Counted from the stretch's first letter, positions 16,569 to 25,138 are shown. The stretch is DNA of 25,138 bases from Chitinophagaceae bacterium (GCA_023251335.1 JAHEZA010000001.1:1-25138); one strand, 5' to 3'. Numbers and translations: made by a program. The notes: generated by a model from the letters alone, not told the origin.

Positions 16569-17510
16569 ATGACAGCTACAGAGTGGAGTTACCTGATATT
16601 CGGAATTGTGTTAATTCTTGCCGTAATTATTGATCTTGGCGTAATAAACAAGAAATCTCATTCCGTTTCGGCAAAAGAAGCCTTGTTTCAAACGCTGTTT
16701 TGGGTTGGTTTAGCAATTGGATTTTTTATTTTTGTCTGGTTTGAAGACGGGCAGACAATTGCCCTTGAATACCTAAGTGCGTACCTGATGGAATGGGGGT
16801 TGAGCATCGACAACATTTTTGTTTTTATATTAATTTTTTCCTATTTCAGTATCCCGGAACGACATGCCAACAGGGTTTTACTTCTTGGAATTTTATTGGC
16901 TATTATTTTAAGAATTATTTTTATCACGATAGGAATTGCGCTTATTCACAAGTTCTATTGGATACTATACATTTTTGGAGCATTCCTTGTTTACACCGGG
17001 TTCAAAATGTTTGTGGCAAAATCGGACAGTGAGTTTGACCCTAAGCAAAATATGGTTTATAAATTTTTACAAAGAATCCTTCCGCTTTCCAACGACAACA
17101 GCAGCGGTAAATTTACCATGAGGATTAATGGGAAAAAGCATTATACCATGCTCTTTGTAGTGATGATCATGCTGGCAGCGACCGATATTGTTTTTGCGTT
17201 GGACTCAATCCCTGCCGTATTTTCGATCACCCAAAATGAGATGGTCATTTATACTTCGAATATTTTCGCGGTATTAGGGTTACGTTCCCTGTTTTTTCTT
17301 TTAAGAAGCGCGGTAGAAAAATTCAAATACCTAAAAGAGGGAATCGCAATAATTTTAATATTTATTGGACTTAAAATGCTGATCTCTTATTTTGGTGTCC
17401 ATTTGCATATTGTTATTTCATTGGCAGTAATAGTTCTTTGCCTGGGAGGCTCTGTATTATTTTCTATTTATAAAAATAACCAAAACCTAAAGAAACTCAA
17501 AGAAGAATAA
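16569..17510 (+). CDS. TerC-family (Alx-like) integral membrane transporter
   Basis: This 313-residue protein has about nine hydrophobic helices. It has the acidic membrane motifs of TerC proteins: D22 in I-D-L-G-V-I, D81 in G-L-S-I-D-N-I-F-V-F, and D206 and D212 in A-T-D-I-V-F-A-L-D-S-I-P-A-V-F. Members such as Alx and TerC are linked to manganese export and to tellurite resistance; metal export is the better guess for a chromosomal copy without other ter genes. The 181 bases upstream show no yybP-ykoY-like (manganese riboswitch) sequence by eye. The stop is immediately followed by the initiator of the murF-alr fusion, with no spacing, so co-translation is likely. Confidence 0.9.
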   Translation: MTATEWSYLIFGIVLILAVIIDLGVINKKSHSVSAKEALFQTLFWVGLAIGFFIFVWFEDGQTIALEYLSAYLMEWGLSIDNIFVFILIFSYFSIPERHANRVLLLGILLAIILRIIFITIGIALIHKFYWILYIFGAFLVYTGFKMFVAKSDSEFDPKQNMVYKFLQRILPLSNDNSSGKFTMRINGKKHYTMLFVVMIMLAATDIVFALDSIPAVFSITQNEMVIYTSNIFAVLGLRSLFFLLRSAVEKFKYLKEGIAIILIFIGLKMLISYFGVHLHIVISLAVIVLCLGGSVLFSIYKNNQNLKKLKEE

Positions 17511-20051
17511 TTGAATGTAAATATAAATTATACTGTTGAGCAAATTGCTGAAATAATCGATGGGAAATTGGTCAGCCGGAATCTGTCTGTCCCGCACCCG
17601 GCTTATCTTTCATTAGATAGTCGTAAAATTTCTTTTCCTGAAACCACTTTATTTCTTGCCATAAAAAACAAACATCAGAATGCGAATTTATTTTTAGATA
17701 ATCTTTACGACAGAGGGGTCAGAAATTTTATTACTGACGATAAAGAACTTGATATCGCAAGCCTTTTGCCTATCCATAATAAAGAAAAGGGAACACGTTC
17801 AGCGTCAAACATTATTTTAGTTCCTGATTCCATTGCAGCCTTACAAAAATTAGCTATCTATCATCGAAGCCAATTCATTAAAAATCATTTACCTGTTATT
17901 GGCATTACCGGAAGTAATGGAAAAACGATAATAAAAGAATGGCTTTACCAGCTACTGGGAAATGAATATTCTATTGTTAGAAGCCCAAAAAGTTTTAACT
18001 CTCAAATCGGAGTTCCGCTTAGTGTGTTGAATATTCAGCCTGAAAATGACCTGGCTATTTTTGAAGCCGGCATTTCCAAGACCAATGAGATGAAAAATCT
18101 TGAAAAAATTATACAACCGACCATAGGGATATTTACAAATATTGGTAATGCGCATGATGAAGGTTTTAAAAACAGGCAACAAAAAATAAGTGAAAAACTA
18201 ATTCTTTTCCGGAAAGCCACGCATCTGATTTTTTGCGCGGATGACAAAGATTTACTGAAAGAAATAAAACTATTCAAACAAAAAAATAAACAACTGCGAT
18301 TATTTTCATGGGGAAGAAACAATGATAATATTCTGCAAATAAAAAAGATTAAAAAAGGGATTGGTGCATCATTAATTGAAGCTGTTCACCAACGTAAAAA
18401 GGTAAATATAGAAATCCCTTTTACTGATGATGCTTCTGTTCAAAATGCCATACATTGCTGGTGTTCATTATTTATTTTGGATAAGGCCAATGAAAAAATC
18501 CTCAAAAGATTTAATACGCTGTTTCCAATTGAAATGCGGCTGGAAATCAGGCAGGGAATTAATCATTGTAATATTATTAATGACAGTTACAGCAATGATT
18601 TTTATTCGTTAAATATTGCGCTCGATTTTTTGGGGCAGCAAAAACAACATAAAATCCACACTGTTATCCTTTCTGACATTTTGCAATCGGGAATTGATTC
18701 AAAAAAACTATATGCAGAAATTGCTTCGCTGGTAAGCCAAAAGAAGATTGATAAGATAGTCGGCATCGGACCGGGAATTTTTTCGCAACAAAAAGAATTT
18801 TCATCTATCAAAAACAACATCTTTTTTAAGTCAACCAATGAATTTTTACAACACATTTTTCTATCCGATTTTCATGAAGAAACTATCTTGATAAAAGGTG
18901 CCAGGCCATTTGAATTCGAAAAAATCAGCCACGTGTTAGAACAAAAAGTGCATCAAACTGTTCTATCAATTAATTTGAATGCGGTGGCTCATAATCTGAA
19001 AAAATATAAAGAAAAGCTAAATCCGTCTACAAAAATAATGGCCATGGTAAAAGCTTTCAGTTATGGAAGTGGCAGCCACGAAATAGCTTCAGTACTGGAA
19101 TACAATAAGGTAGATTATCTGGCGGTAGCTTATGCGGATGAAGGAATTGAATTAAGAAAAGCCGGTATTACATTACCCATCATGGTAATGAATATTGATA
19201 ACAGCACATTCGATTCTATCATAAACAACAACCTGGAGCCCGAAATATTTTCATTTGCGTTGCTTCACGAATTTTCTGATTATTTAAAAAACTCGGAAAT
19301 CCAGGACTATCCCGTTCATCTGAAAATAGATACAGGAATGCACCGGCTTGGCTTTATGGAAGAAGAGATCAATTCTCTTTGTGACGATTTAAAAGGTAAT
19401 CAATTCATAAAAATTAAAAGTGTATTTTCTCACCTGGCAGCCAGCGAAGATTCTGCGCAGGATGAGTTTACTTTTTTGCAATTCAAAATATTCAAAAAAT
19501 GTTGTTCTACTATTGAGAATTCACTGGGTTATCAATTTAATAAACATATCTCTAATACCTCTGCAATCAGCCGCCATCCTGAATTACAAATGGATATGGT
19601 TCGTTTGGGGATAGGTTTATATGGCATAGATAGCAATGCAACGATGCAAAAGAATCTAAAAAATGTTTCCACGCTAATCACTACTATTTCTCAAATAAAA
19701 AAAATAAAAGCGGGGGAAACTGTTGGATATGGAAGAATGGGAAAGATAGAAAAGGATAGTCTAATTGCGGTAGTTCGTATCGGGTATGCAGATGGCTATT
19801 CGCGCAGATTGGGAAACGGAAATGGTAAGATGCTTATAAAAAATAACTTAGTGCCTGTTATTGGAAACATATGTATGGACATGACGATGCTGGATATATC
19901 GGGATTAAAAAATGTGAAAGAAGGTGATGAGGTGATCGTTTTTGGAGATGGGCTTTCATTACAATTGTTATCCCAATGGGCGCAAACGATACCTTATGAA
20001 ATTATGACGGGCATTTCTCAAAGAGTGAAGAGAATTTATTTTGAAGAATGA
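17511..20051 (+). CDS. Bifunctional MurF / alanine racemase
   Basis: This 846-residue fusion is typical of Bacteroidota. Residues 1-475 are MurF-like (UDP-MurNAc-tripeptide:D-Ala-D-Ala ligase), with the ATP loop G131-I-T-G-S-N-G-K-T139 and an N-D-S-Y-S-N-D segment (357-363) where stand-alone MurF usually has D-D-S-Y-N-A-N-P. Residues 483-846 are alanine racemase. K514 (M-A-M-V-K-A) is the expected PLP lysine, Y759 (R-I-G-Y-A-D-G-Y) the catalytic tyrosine, and M-R/D-x-x-x-x-D-I follows near 789-795. It makes D-Ala and may ligate D-Ala-D-Ala to the precursor. The initiator is a TTG touching the terC stop codon; the nearby ATG at 17514 is followed directly by a stop. lspA follows 19 bases later. 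Confidence 0.94.
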   Translation: MNVNINYTVEQIAEIIDGKLVSRNLSVPHPAYLSLDSRKISFPETTLFLAIKNKHQNANLFLDNLYDRGVRNFITDDKELDIASLLPIHNKEKGTRSASNIILVPDSIAALQKLAIYHRSQFIKNHLPVIGITGSNGKTIIKEWLYQLLGNEYSIVRSPKSFNSQIGVPLSVLNIQPENDLAIFEAGISKTNEMKNLEKIIQPTIGIFTNIGNAHDEGFKNRQQKISEKLILFRKATHLIFCADDKDLLKEIKLFKQKNKQLRLFSWGRNNDNILQIKKIKKGIGASLIEAVHQRKKVNIEIPFTDDASVQNAIHCWCSLFILDKANEKILKRFNTLFPIEMRLEIRQGINHCNIINDSYSNDFYSLNIALDFLGQQKQHKIHTVILSDILQSGIDSKKLYAEIASLVSQKKIDKIVGIGPGIFSQQKEFSSIKNNIFFKSTNEFLQHIFLSDFHEETILIKGARPFEFEKISHVLEQKVHQTVLSINLNAVAHNLKKYKEKLNPSTKIMAMVKAFSYGSGSHEIASVLEYNKVDYLAVAYADEGIELRKAGITLPIMVMNIDNSTFDSIINNNLEPEIFSFALLHEFSDYLKNSEIQDYPVHLKIDTGMHRLGFMEEEINSLCDDLKGNQFIKIKSVFSHLAASEDSAQDEFTFLQFKIFKKCCSTIENSLGYQFNKHISNTSAISRHPELQMDMVRLGIGLYGIDSNATMQKNLKNVSTLITTISQIKKIKAGETVGYGRMGKIEKDSLIAVVRIGYADGYSRRLGNGNGKMLIKNNLVPVIGNICMDMTMLDISGLKNVKEGDEVIVFGDGLSLQLLSQWAQTIPYEIMTGISQRVKRIYFEE

Positions 20052-20070
20052 ACAAACCATCAACTAACAC

Positions 20071-20712
20071 ATGAGAAAAAGAACTGTTTTTTTAATCATA
20101 CTCTTTATAGTAATCGCGGACCAGGCGCTAAAAATCTATATAAAAACGCACTATCATGTAGGCGAATCACATTCGATATTTGGGAATTGGTTTCAATTAT
20201 ATTTTATCGAAAATGAAGGAATGGCTTATGGATGGAAGCTCGGAGGACAATGGGGAAAAATAATGTTGACCTTGTTTAGGCTGACTGCTGTTATTTTAGG
20301 TGTCCTTTACATTAAAAAAATTATTGAAAAAAATTATCCGCCAGGGTATATTATTTGTATCGGGTTAATTTTTGCGGGTGCGCTTGGCAACCTTATTGAC
20401 AGTCTTTTTTATGGAATGATTTTCGAAAACAGTAGTATGTTCACCTACAACGTGGCCCGGATATTTCCGAAAGATGGATACGCAGGTTTTATGCATGGAA
20501 GGGTAGTAGATATGCTTTATTTTCCCATTATAAAGCATGCTAGCTTACCGGGGTGGATTCCATTTATTGGTGGTAAGCAATTCTCTTTTTTTAATTATAT
20601 TTTTAATATAGCCGACGCATCGGTGTCTGTGGGCGTTATCACGATTATCGTTTTTAGAAAACGTTTCTTTCGTCGTCAGGAAAAAATTCTGTCCGCTGAA
20701 GAGATATCATAA
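20071..20712 (+). CDS. lspA: Lipoprotein signal peptidase (signal peptidase II), copy 1
   Basis: This 213-residue membrane protein has the LspA hallmarks: I-A-D17-Q near the start, the F-I-E-N-E-G-M-A-Y-G block (45-54), G-A-L-G-N-L-I-D (103-110), the catalytic V-V-D147 and the second catalytic aspartate D182 in F-N-I-A-D-A-S. It removes signal peptides from diacylglyceryl-modified prolipoproteins. Between G-A-L-G-N-L-I-D and V-V-D there is an insertion of about 30 residues, also present in copy 2. It sits 19 bases after murF-alr and is probably in that transcript. By hand alignment, it is about 70% identical over roughly 200 residues to copy 2, which follows in tandem. Confidence 0.96.
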   Translation: MRKRTVFLIILFIVIADQALKIYIKTHYHVGESHSIFGNWFQLYFIENEGMAYGWKLGGQWGKIMLTLFRLTAVILGVLYIKKIIEKNYPPGYIICIGLIFAGALGNLIDSLFYGMIFENSSMFTYNVARIFPKDGYAGFMHGRVVDMLYFPIIKHASLPGWIPFIGGKQFSFFNYIFNIADASVSVGVITIIVFRKRFFRRQEKILSAEEIS

Positions 20713-20766
20713 TCTCATGTTTGCTAATAATTAACTTATCGAATTAAAGGCCTTAGGCAATTTTAT

Positions 20767-20774
20767 TATCTTTG
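20767..20774 (+). promoter_or_regulatory. Candidate -7 element before lspA copy 2
   Basis: TATCTTTG is an exact TAnnTTTG, 17 bases before the GTG start of the second lspA. No TTTG is found at the usual -33 distance. It suggests that copy 2 may be expressed separately from copy 1. Confidence 0.35.
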
Positions 20775-20791
20775 TCCATTAAATTTTTTCT

Positions 20792-21466
20792 GTGAAAAAG
20801 AGAAGTGTTTTATTTATTATTTCGGCAATTGTAATCGCTGATCAACTACTTAAAATTTATATAAAGACCCACTATCATGCAGGAGAATCGCATCGGGTTT
20901 TGGGAAACTGGTTTCAATTGTATTTTATAGAAAATGAAGGGATGGCTTATGGTTGGAAGTTTGGAGGTGAATTTGGAAAAATGGCCCTGACCCTATTCAG
21001 ATTTGGAGCAGTAATCTATGGTGTTTTTTATATCAAAAAAATTATTGAAAGAAAATACGCAACTGGCTTTATTATTTGTGTAGCACTCATATTTGCGGGG
21101 GCATTGGGCAATTTAATTGACAGCATGTTTTATGGTTTAATTTTCGAAAGCAGTAGTTTCGATACTTACCAAATTGCGAAAATTTTTCCTAAACATGGCT
21201 ACGCGGGATTCTTACACGGCAACGTGGTTGACATGCTTTATTTTCCTATTATCCACACAAAATTACCTTCATGGATTCCTGTATGGGGAGGTACTTATTT
21301 TGATTTTTTTAGCCCTATTTTTAACCTGGCGGATGCTTCTATTTCAACAGGAATTATCGCGATATTGGTTTTTCAGAAGCGTTTCTTTAAAAACAATTCT
21401 TCTCAAGTAAATACCCGCAGTATAGAAACTGAAGCCATCGTTAACGATGAGGTGCAGGTTTCTTAG
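20792..21466 (+). CDS. lspA: Lipoprotein signal peptidase (signal peptidase II), copy 2
   Basis: This 224-residue paralogue of the preceding gene has all catalytic features intact: D17 (I-A-D-Q), F-I-E-N-E-G-M-A-Y-G, G-A-L-G-N-L-I-D, D147 (V-V-D) and D181 (F-N-L-A-D-A-S). The first 160 residues and the C-terminal helix align with copy 1; the C-terminal 20-25 residues differ and are acidic. The start is a GTG, supported by the exact N-terminal match to copy 1 (M-K-K-R versus M-R-K-R). The 79-base gap to copy 1 contains a candidate -7 element. The stop codon overlaps the possible GTG of the next reading frame, whose true start is probably 35 bases further on. Confidence 0.95.
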   Translation: MKKRSVLFIISAIVIADQLLKIYIKTHYHAGESHRVLGNWFQLYFIENEGMAYGWKFGGEFGKMALTLFRFGAVIYGVFYIKKIIERKYATGFIICVALIFAGALGNLIDSMFYGLIFESSSFDTYQIAKIFPKHGYAGFLHGNVVDMLYFPIIHTKLPSWIPVWGGTYFDFFSPIFNLADASISTGIIAILVFQKRFFKNNSSQVNTRSIETEAIVNDEVQVS

Positions 21467-21501
21467 TGGGCAAACAAAAATTAACAATTTTAAATCGTAC
21501 A

Positions 21502-23220
21502 ATGAAATTACTCCGCATTATTGGTTCTTTTTTATTCGTTATGATTTTAATGAATGCTTGCCAAAAAGAATACAGTATTGAAAATGGCAATAAAGGCGTA
21601 GCAAAAGGGAATTGGCAATTTAACAACGGCTCTGCACTTTACAAAGGAGATATGGACACTATTTATCAAATATCTTCAGGAAGCACTAATGAACTTTTTC
21701 TTGTAGGCGCTAGTACCAATGGTACACAGCACTTTGAGATGCATTTATTCGCTGATACTTTTAAAATTGGAACATATAAAGCATCCGCATTTCAATGTTC
21801 TTTTTTTTATTCATCTTCCGTAGAAACAATTTACGAGGCATCGCAGCTTGTTGGAGAATTTGTGGTGAACATTACATCTATAGATGACAATAACATTGAA
21901 GGAACCTTTTCAGGAACTGCTACGGATTCCAGCGGAAATTTAGTGCAGTTAACATCAGGATCTTTTAATTCAACTTTTGCGGGCGGAATAATTAATCCGC
22001 CATCTTCCGGCGTTTTAGGCGATAGCGCGGGAAACTGTAAACCTGTAACTATTGGTGGAACTTATGCTCAGGGAATACCTACTACTAATGCAAACACCTT
22101 GCAGGTGCAGGTTACGGTAACTACTCCAGGCTCCTATGAAATATCGACGAATACGGTTAATGGAGTTTCTTTTTCAAGAACAGGTACCTTTGCTGTGGCG
22201 GGCCCTCAGAACGTTCTTTTATTTGCCAGCGGCACCCCCACCACTTCGGGCGGTAATTTGTTTACATTAACTTATGGAAATAGTCAATGTGCCTTTACAT
22301 TAAATGTGTCGGGCGATGCGACCGGTACTTTGGGGAGCAACGCTGGTGCATGTACCTCTTTTGCCGTTAATGGAACCTATCAGCAGGATGTACCCATGAA
22401 CATTGGAAATACTGTTACAGTTGAAGTAAATGTAGCTACGCCAGGTGCTTACAGCATTAGCAGCGATTCGGTAAATGGAGTACGATTTTCAGGGGCAGGA
22501 ATATTTTCGGCCACGGGTGTTCAAAGTGTTGCTTTAACAGGAAATGGAACACCCATAGATGCCGGGGTACAAAATTATAATGTTGTTTTCGGTACCAGCA
22601 CGTGTGGGTTTGGGCTTACTTTTTTACCCGCTGCAGCAGCATCGGATGATTATTTTCCCCTTTCATTAAATTCTAACTGGACATATGAATTGACTGGCGG
22701 AAGCGCTTCTGATGCTATTACCACTAAAGTTATTGGTTATTCACCCACTATTGGAGGGCAGTCTTATCAGGTCATGCAGGGAATCGAGACTCAGAGCAGC
22801 ACCGTAGCGGATTCATTTTATTTTAGAAAGCCCGGTGGTGAATATTACCAATATGTTGATTTTTCGAAATGGTTTGGATTTGATCAGTATGTTGGAAGCG
22901 AATTTATTTTTTTAAAGGATAATGTGGGCGTTTTGCAAACATGGTCCACACCAAACATCTCAGGAACCATCGGTGGGAACCCGGTTTCCGGCCATGTGGA
23001 AATGGAAATTCTTGACAAAGCTGTACCTGTTACGAGTATTCCGGGATTTAATTTTCCGGACGTAATTAAAGTACAGTATCAATATTTTATTACTGGAATT
23101 ACAAATCCGATATTGACCCAGGAAAGATGGTTCGCAAAGAATACCGGCGAAATATATTTCAGTTCGAATGACGGAACTTCTAGTAAAATTTACCAGGTGA
23201 CTGCCTACCAGGTTTTCTAA
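21502..23220 (+). CDS. Large surface lipoprotein with two cysteine-framed repeats
   Basis: From the ATG at 21502 the product has 572 residues and a clear lipoprotein signal: M-K-L-L-R-I-I-G, hydrophobic core, lipobox L-M-N-A-C with C20. An upstream GTG at 21466 would bury the signal, so I reject it. After an N-terminal beta-rich domain (about 37-160) come two tandem repeats, about 172-270 and 278-375. Each is framed by cysteines 84 residues apart (C179/C263 and C284/C368) and shares V-x-V-x-T/A-T-P-G-x-Y-x-I-S and V-N-G-V-x-F-S. A C-terminal domain (about 380-572) is rich in aromatic and Gly residues. I do not recognise a named family for the repeats. It directly follows two lspA genes and may be co-transcribed with copy 2. 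Confidence 0.82.
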   Translation: MKLLRIIGSFLFVMILMNACQKEYSIENGNKGVAKGNWQFNNGSALYKGDMDTIYQISSGSTNELFLVGASTNGTQHFEMHLFADTFKIGTYKASAFQCSFFYSSSVETIYEASQLVGEFVVNITSIDDNNIEGTFSGTATDSSGNLVQLTSGSFNSTFAGGIINPPSSGVLGDSAGNCKPVTIGGTYAQGIPTTNANTLQVQVTVTTPGSYEISTNTVNGVSFSRTGTFAVAGPQNVLLFASGTPTTSGGNLFTLTYGNSQCAFTLNVSGDATGTLGSNAGACTSFAVNGTYQQDVPMNIGNTVTVEVNVATPGAYSISSDSVNGVRFSGAGIFSATGVQSVALTGNGTPIDAGVQNYNVVFGTSTCGFGLTFLPAAAASDDYFPLSLNSNWTYELTGGSASDAITTKVIGYSPTIGGQSYQVMQGIETQSSTVADSFYFRKPGGEYYQYVDFSKWFGFDQYVGSEFIFLKDNVGVLQTWSTPNISGTIGGNPVSGHVEMEILDKAVPVTSIPGFNFPDVIKVQYQYFITGITNPILTQERWFAKNTGEIYFSSNDGTSSKIYQVTAYQVF

Positions 23221-23238
23221 TAAGAAAACGATTATATT

Positions 23239-23272
23239 AAAAAAAGCCCCCGAATTCCGGTGGCATTTTTTT
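23239..23272. terminator. Bidirectional terminator between the lipoprotein and T9SS genes
   Basis: An A-run, a GC-rich stem (GCC-C-CCG / CGG-T-GGC with one mismatch, loop AATTC), and a T-run lie between two convergent genes (ends at 23220 and 23295). Confidence 0.78.
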
Positions 23273-23294
23273 GTCTATGAGAAAAGGAAAAACG

Positions 23295-25138
23295 CTAGTT
23301 GCTTTTAATCAATTTATTCTGTACCTCGGTTCCATTGTGGAATACAGTCAAAATATACATTCCTGAAGGAAGGGTAGATACATTATCAAAAGTAACTTCT
23401 GAATTTCCTGCACCTAACTGGACACTTTTTTTGATCAAACATTTTCCGTACATGTCAAAAAGGTTCATTTCTACCTTGCCCAGCTCTGGAAGAAAAACAT
23501 TTACTTTTAAATTATTCTTGAAAGGATTGGTTGTCGATATTTTAAATTGCACTGCTTTGTTATAGAGCATGATTGTTTTGGAATAACTTAACACGTTCTC
23601 ATCTTGGTTTGTCAATTTGAGCCTGTAATAATTCACAGTAGAAATATTTTCAGGATCGGTAAAAGTATAGCCCTCCATGCCTTTGCCTTCTTTCGGATCC
23701 ACCACGCCGACGCTTGTAAAATGAATTCCATCCACGCTTTTTTCCACTTCATATTTCTTGATGGTATTTTTGTCGGCTACAGCCCATTGTAAAATATTTT
23801 TTGAATTCAGTACCGTGCCACTAAAGTTTACAATCTTTGCAGTCAGTACGCTACACTTGCTGCTAAGCACTTTTAAAAATACTTTCTGGCTATTATCTAC
23901 CGAACAATTGATATCAGTCAAATTAGAAATAGTTGTCGCTACTTTAAGCCTGAAGTAAAATCCACTGTCAGCCGCCGTGGGCGTAAAGGCTGCATCTACA
24001 TGATATTGATATAAGCCATTTATCAACACTGGCGTTATAATGTGAGGATCAACTCCGGGAACAACAGCACCTCCGGAAATCTTTACAGGGAACCAGGTTG
24101 TTCCTCCATCACCACTTGCCTCCCATTGATAATTTCCGTAATTGTTATAATAACTTTTTACAGTGTCTGTAATGGTAATCGGGTATCCCGCGCATGCCAC
24201 AGCAGTATCATTAGGATTCATAATAAGATTAGGATAACAAGTAGATAAATTGATATCATCAAGAACCCAATCATTCCCATCGCCACCGGAAGCATTGTTT
24301 TTAATACCTATCACAAAACTTGTTTCCGAAGGGCCGGTTTTGTAAATGAATCCTCTTTTTTCCCAGGTTCCGGAATAGTGAATATTTCCGCTGGAATAGT
24401 AATCAATATCATTGATTGTAAAAGTAAGATTCGGCATCACGCCGTGATACTTGTCGTTAAATCCAGGGCCCGGATCGTGACCATAGGTAGTTCCATTTAA
24501 ATCGGCCCCACACTGTCCACATAGATTTCTTACCCACGCCGAAAATTCATAGTAAGTATTTGGGCACACATTTTTAATTGTATCAAAATAGCAAAGTCCT
24601 GTGTTATAGTTAGCATTTACCAATAGCATATATCCACCAGTTGTTCCTGGTCCGACTGGTAAATTCCCCAAAGAAGTATTTGCAGCGTTAGTATGATCTC
24701 CTACAATATCCCATGCTCCAAAAACCCGGTGGATGTTAGGCTTAAATGATACTGTATTATTGGTAGTACCGTCAGCACTTGTATTATTCACAATGTCATA
24801 ATAATCGTCATTAGGCGAATTTTGGGATATAATTACTTTGGTATATCCTGGAGCATCGATTGGCTTTGCTCTGTTTTGCGAATTCCCATTTTCAAAAGAA
24901 CTTTCTGCTGAAAAACTTGCTCCTGAAAAATTTGGGCAGAAACCCTGATTTTGAAGAACCATAATATCCGTATTAGGGAAATGGTATATATAATCTTTAC
25001 CTGATTCTGTATAATAGAAATTGCCGCCAAGATGAAGAGTGGTTCCAAAACCGGCGGTAATTTTTAATTGATATGCCACAATTCCCAAAGTACCCGGGCC
25101 GGCCTTGGGTACGTCACCACCTTTGACAACACCGCCGC
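23295..25138 (-). CDS. T9SS type A sorting-domain surface protein (5' incomplete)
   Basis: The frame is open from the right edge of the window, so at least 613 residues of the C-terminal part are present and the start is missing. A TTG at 25088 is not a credible start because coding sequence (G-G-V-V-K-G-G-D-V-P-K-A-G) continues in frame before it. The last 85 residues (about 23298-23552) form a type IX secretion C-terminal domain: N-P-F-K-N-N-L, then V-E-M-N-L-F-D-M-Y-G-K, and L-P-S-G-M-Y-I-L-T-V at the end. Before it is a fibronectin-like segment (Y-E-V-E-K-S-x-D-G-x-x-F) and an Ig/PKD-like segment with W-x-A-S-x-D-G-G-T-T-W. The N-terminal part is a beta-rich region with a cysteine-containing C-x-x-C-G loop, possibly a binding domain. 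It is exported to the cell surface; the ligand is unknown. Confidence 0.88.
   Translation of the reverse strand, partial: GGVVKGGDVPKAGPGTLGIVAYQLKITAGFGTTLHLGGNFYYTESGKDYIYHFPNTDIMVLQNQGFCPNFSGASFSAESSFENGNSQNRAKPIDAPGYTKVIISQNSPNDDYYDIVNNTSADGTTNNTVSFKPNIHRVFGAWDIVGDHTNAANTSLGNLPVGPGTTGGYMLLVNANYNTGLCYFDTIKNVCPNTYYEFSAWVRNLCGQCGADLNGTTYGHDPGPGFNDKYHGVMPNLTFTINDIDYYSSGNIHYSGTWEKRGFIYKTGPSETSFVIGIKNNASGGDGNDWVLDDINLSTCYPNLIMNPNDTAVACAGYPITITDTVKSYYNNYGNYQWEASGDGGTTWFPVKISGGAVVPGVDPHIITPVLINGLYQYHVDAAFTPTAADSGFYFRLKVATTISNLTDINCSVDNSQKVFLKVLSSKCSVLTAKIVNFSGTVLNSKNILQWAVADKNTIKKYEVEKSVDGIHFTSVGVVDPKEGKGMEGYTFTDPENISTVNYYRLKLTNQDENVLSYSKTIMLYNKAVQFKISTTNPFKNNLKVNVFLPELGKVEMNLFDMYGKCLIKKSVQLGAGNSEVTFDNVSTLPSGMYILTVFHNGTEVQNKLIKSN

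Noticed and set aside
21466..21501. Lipoprotein start at GTG 21466
   Set aside because: It would place 12 polar residues before the signal sequence; the ATG at 21502 gives a normal lipoprotein signal.

Overview
The window looks like a chromosomal segment from a member of the Bacteroidota, most likely family Chitinophagaceae or a near relative. The evidence is low G+C, no Shine-Dalgarno-like leaders, promoter-like TTTG / TAnnTTTG elements, a MurF-alanine racemase fusion gene, a DUF3098 gene beside ftsX, and a protein ending in a type IX secretion (T9SS) sorting domain. The genus cannot be settled from sequence alone. I see no rRNA, tRNA, CRISPR array, prophage or intact insertion sequence.

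Left part (1-8.7 kb). The first codons of leuS run leftward off the edge. Divergent from it are ftsX, a DUF3098 membrane protein and uppP, all cell-envelope genes. Next come a lipoprotein Cu/Zn superoxide dismutase, a convergent DUF488 gene sharing a strong bidirectional terminator with it, and a MerR-type regulator divergent from alaS. A well-formed Bacteroidota promoter and a 5' leader with a repeat-rich palindrome precede alaS. A secreted protein with two PDZ domains and no protease domain closes this part.

Middle (8.7-16.4 kb). On the minus strand lie a DUF2461 gene, a NUMOD4/HNH/HTH protein resembling a domesticated homing endonuclease, and ligA. Between ligA and ruvC sits a PaaI-like thioesterase bracketed by two diverged copies of a short direct repeat. 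Then follow a two-gene plus-strand unit (LPG-synthase-type membrane protein and a DUF3108 protein) and a minus-strand unit (metallo-beta-lactamase-fold hydrolase and a small two-helix membrane protein).

Right part (16.5-25.1 kb). A TerC-type transporter abuts the murF-alr fusion, which is followed by two tandem intact lspA (signal peptidase II) paralogues and a large lipoprotein with two cysteine-framed repeats. After another bidirectional terminator comes a convergent, 5'-incomplete T9SS cargo protein that runs off the right edge. The logic of this part is peptidoglycan precursor supply (D-Ala, D-Ala-D-Ala ligation) next to lipoprotein maturation and surface proteins.

Most genes are ordinary housekeeping genes. 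I find no convincing entirely new system. The best leads are the tandem lspA pair with its adjacent lipoprotein, the HNH/HTH protein with an altered catalytic motif and a palindromic promoter, the heptamer-type intergenic repeats, and the alaS leader.
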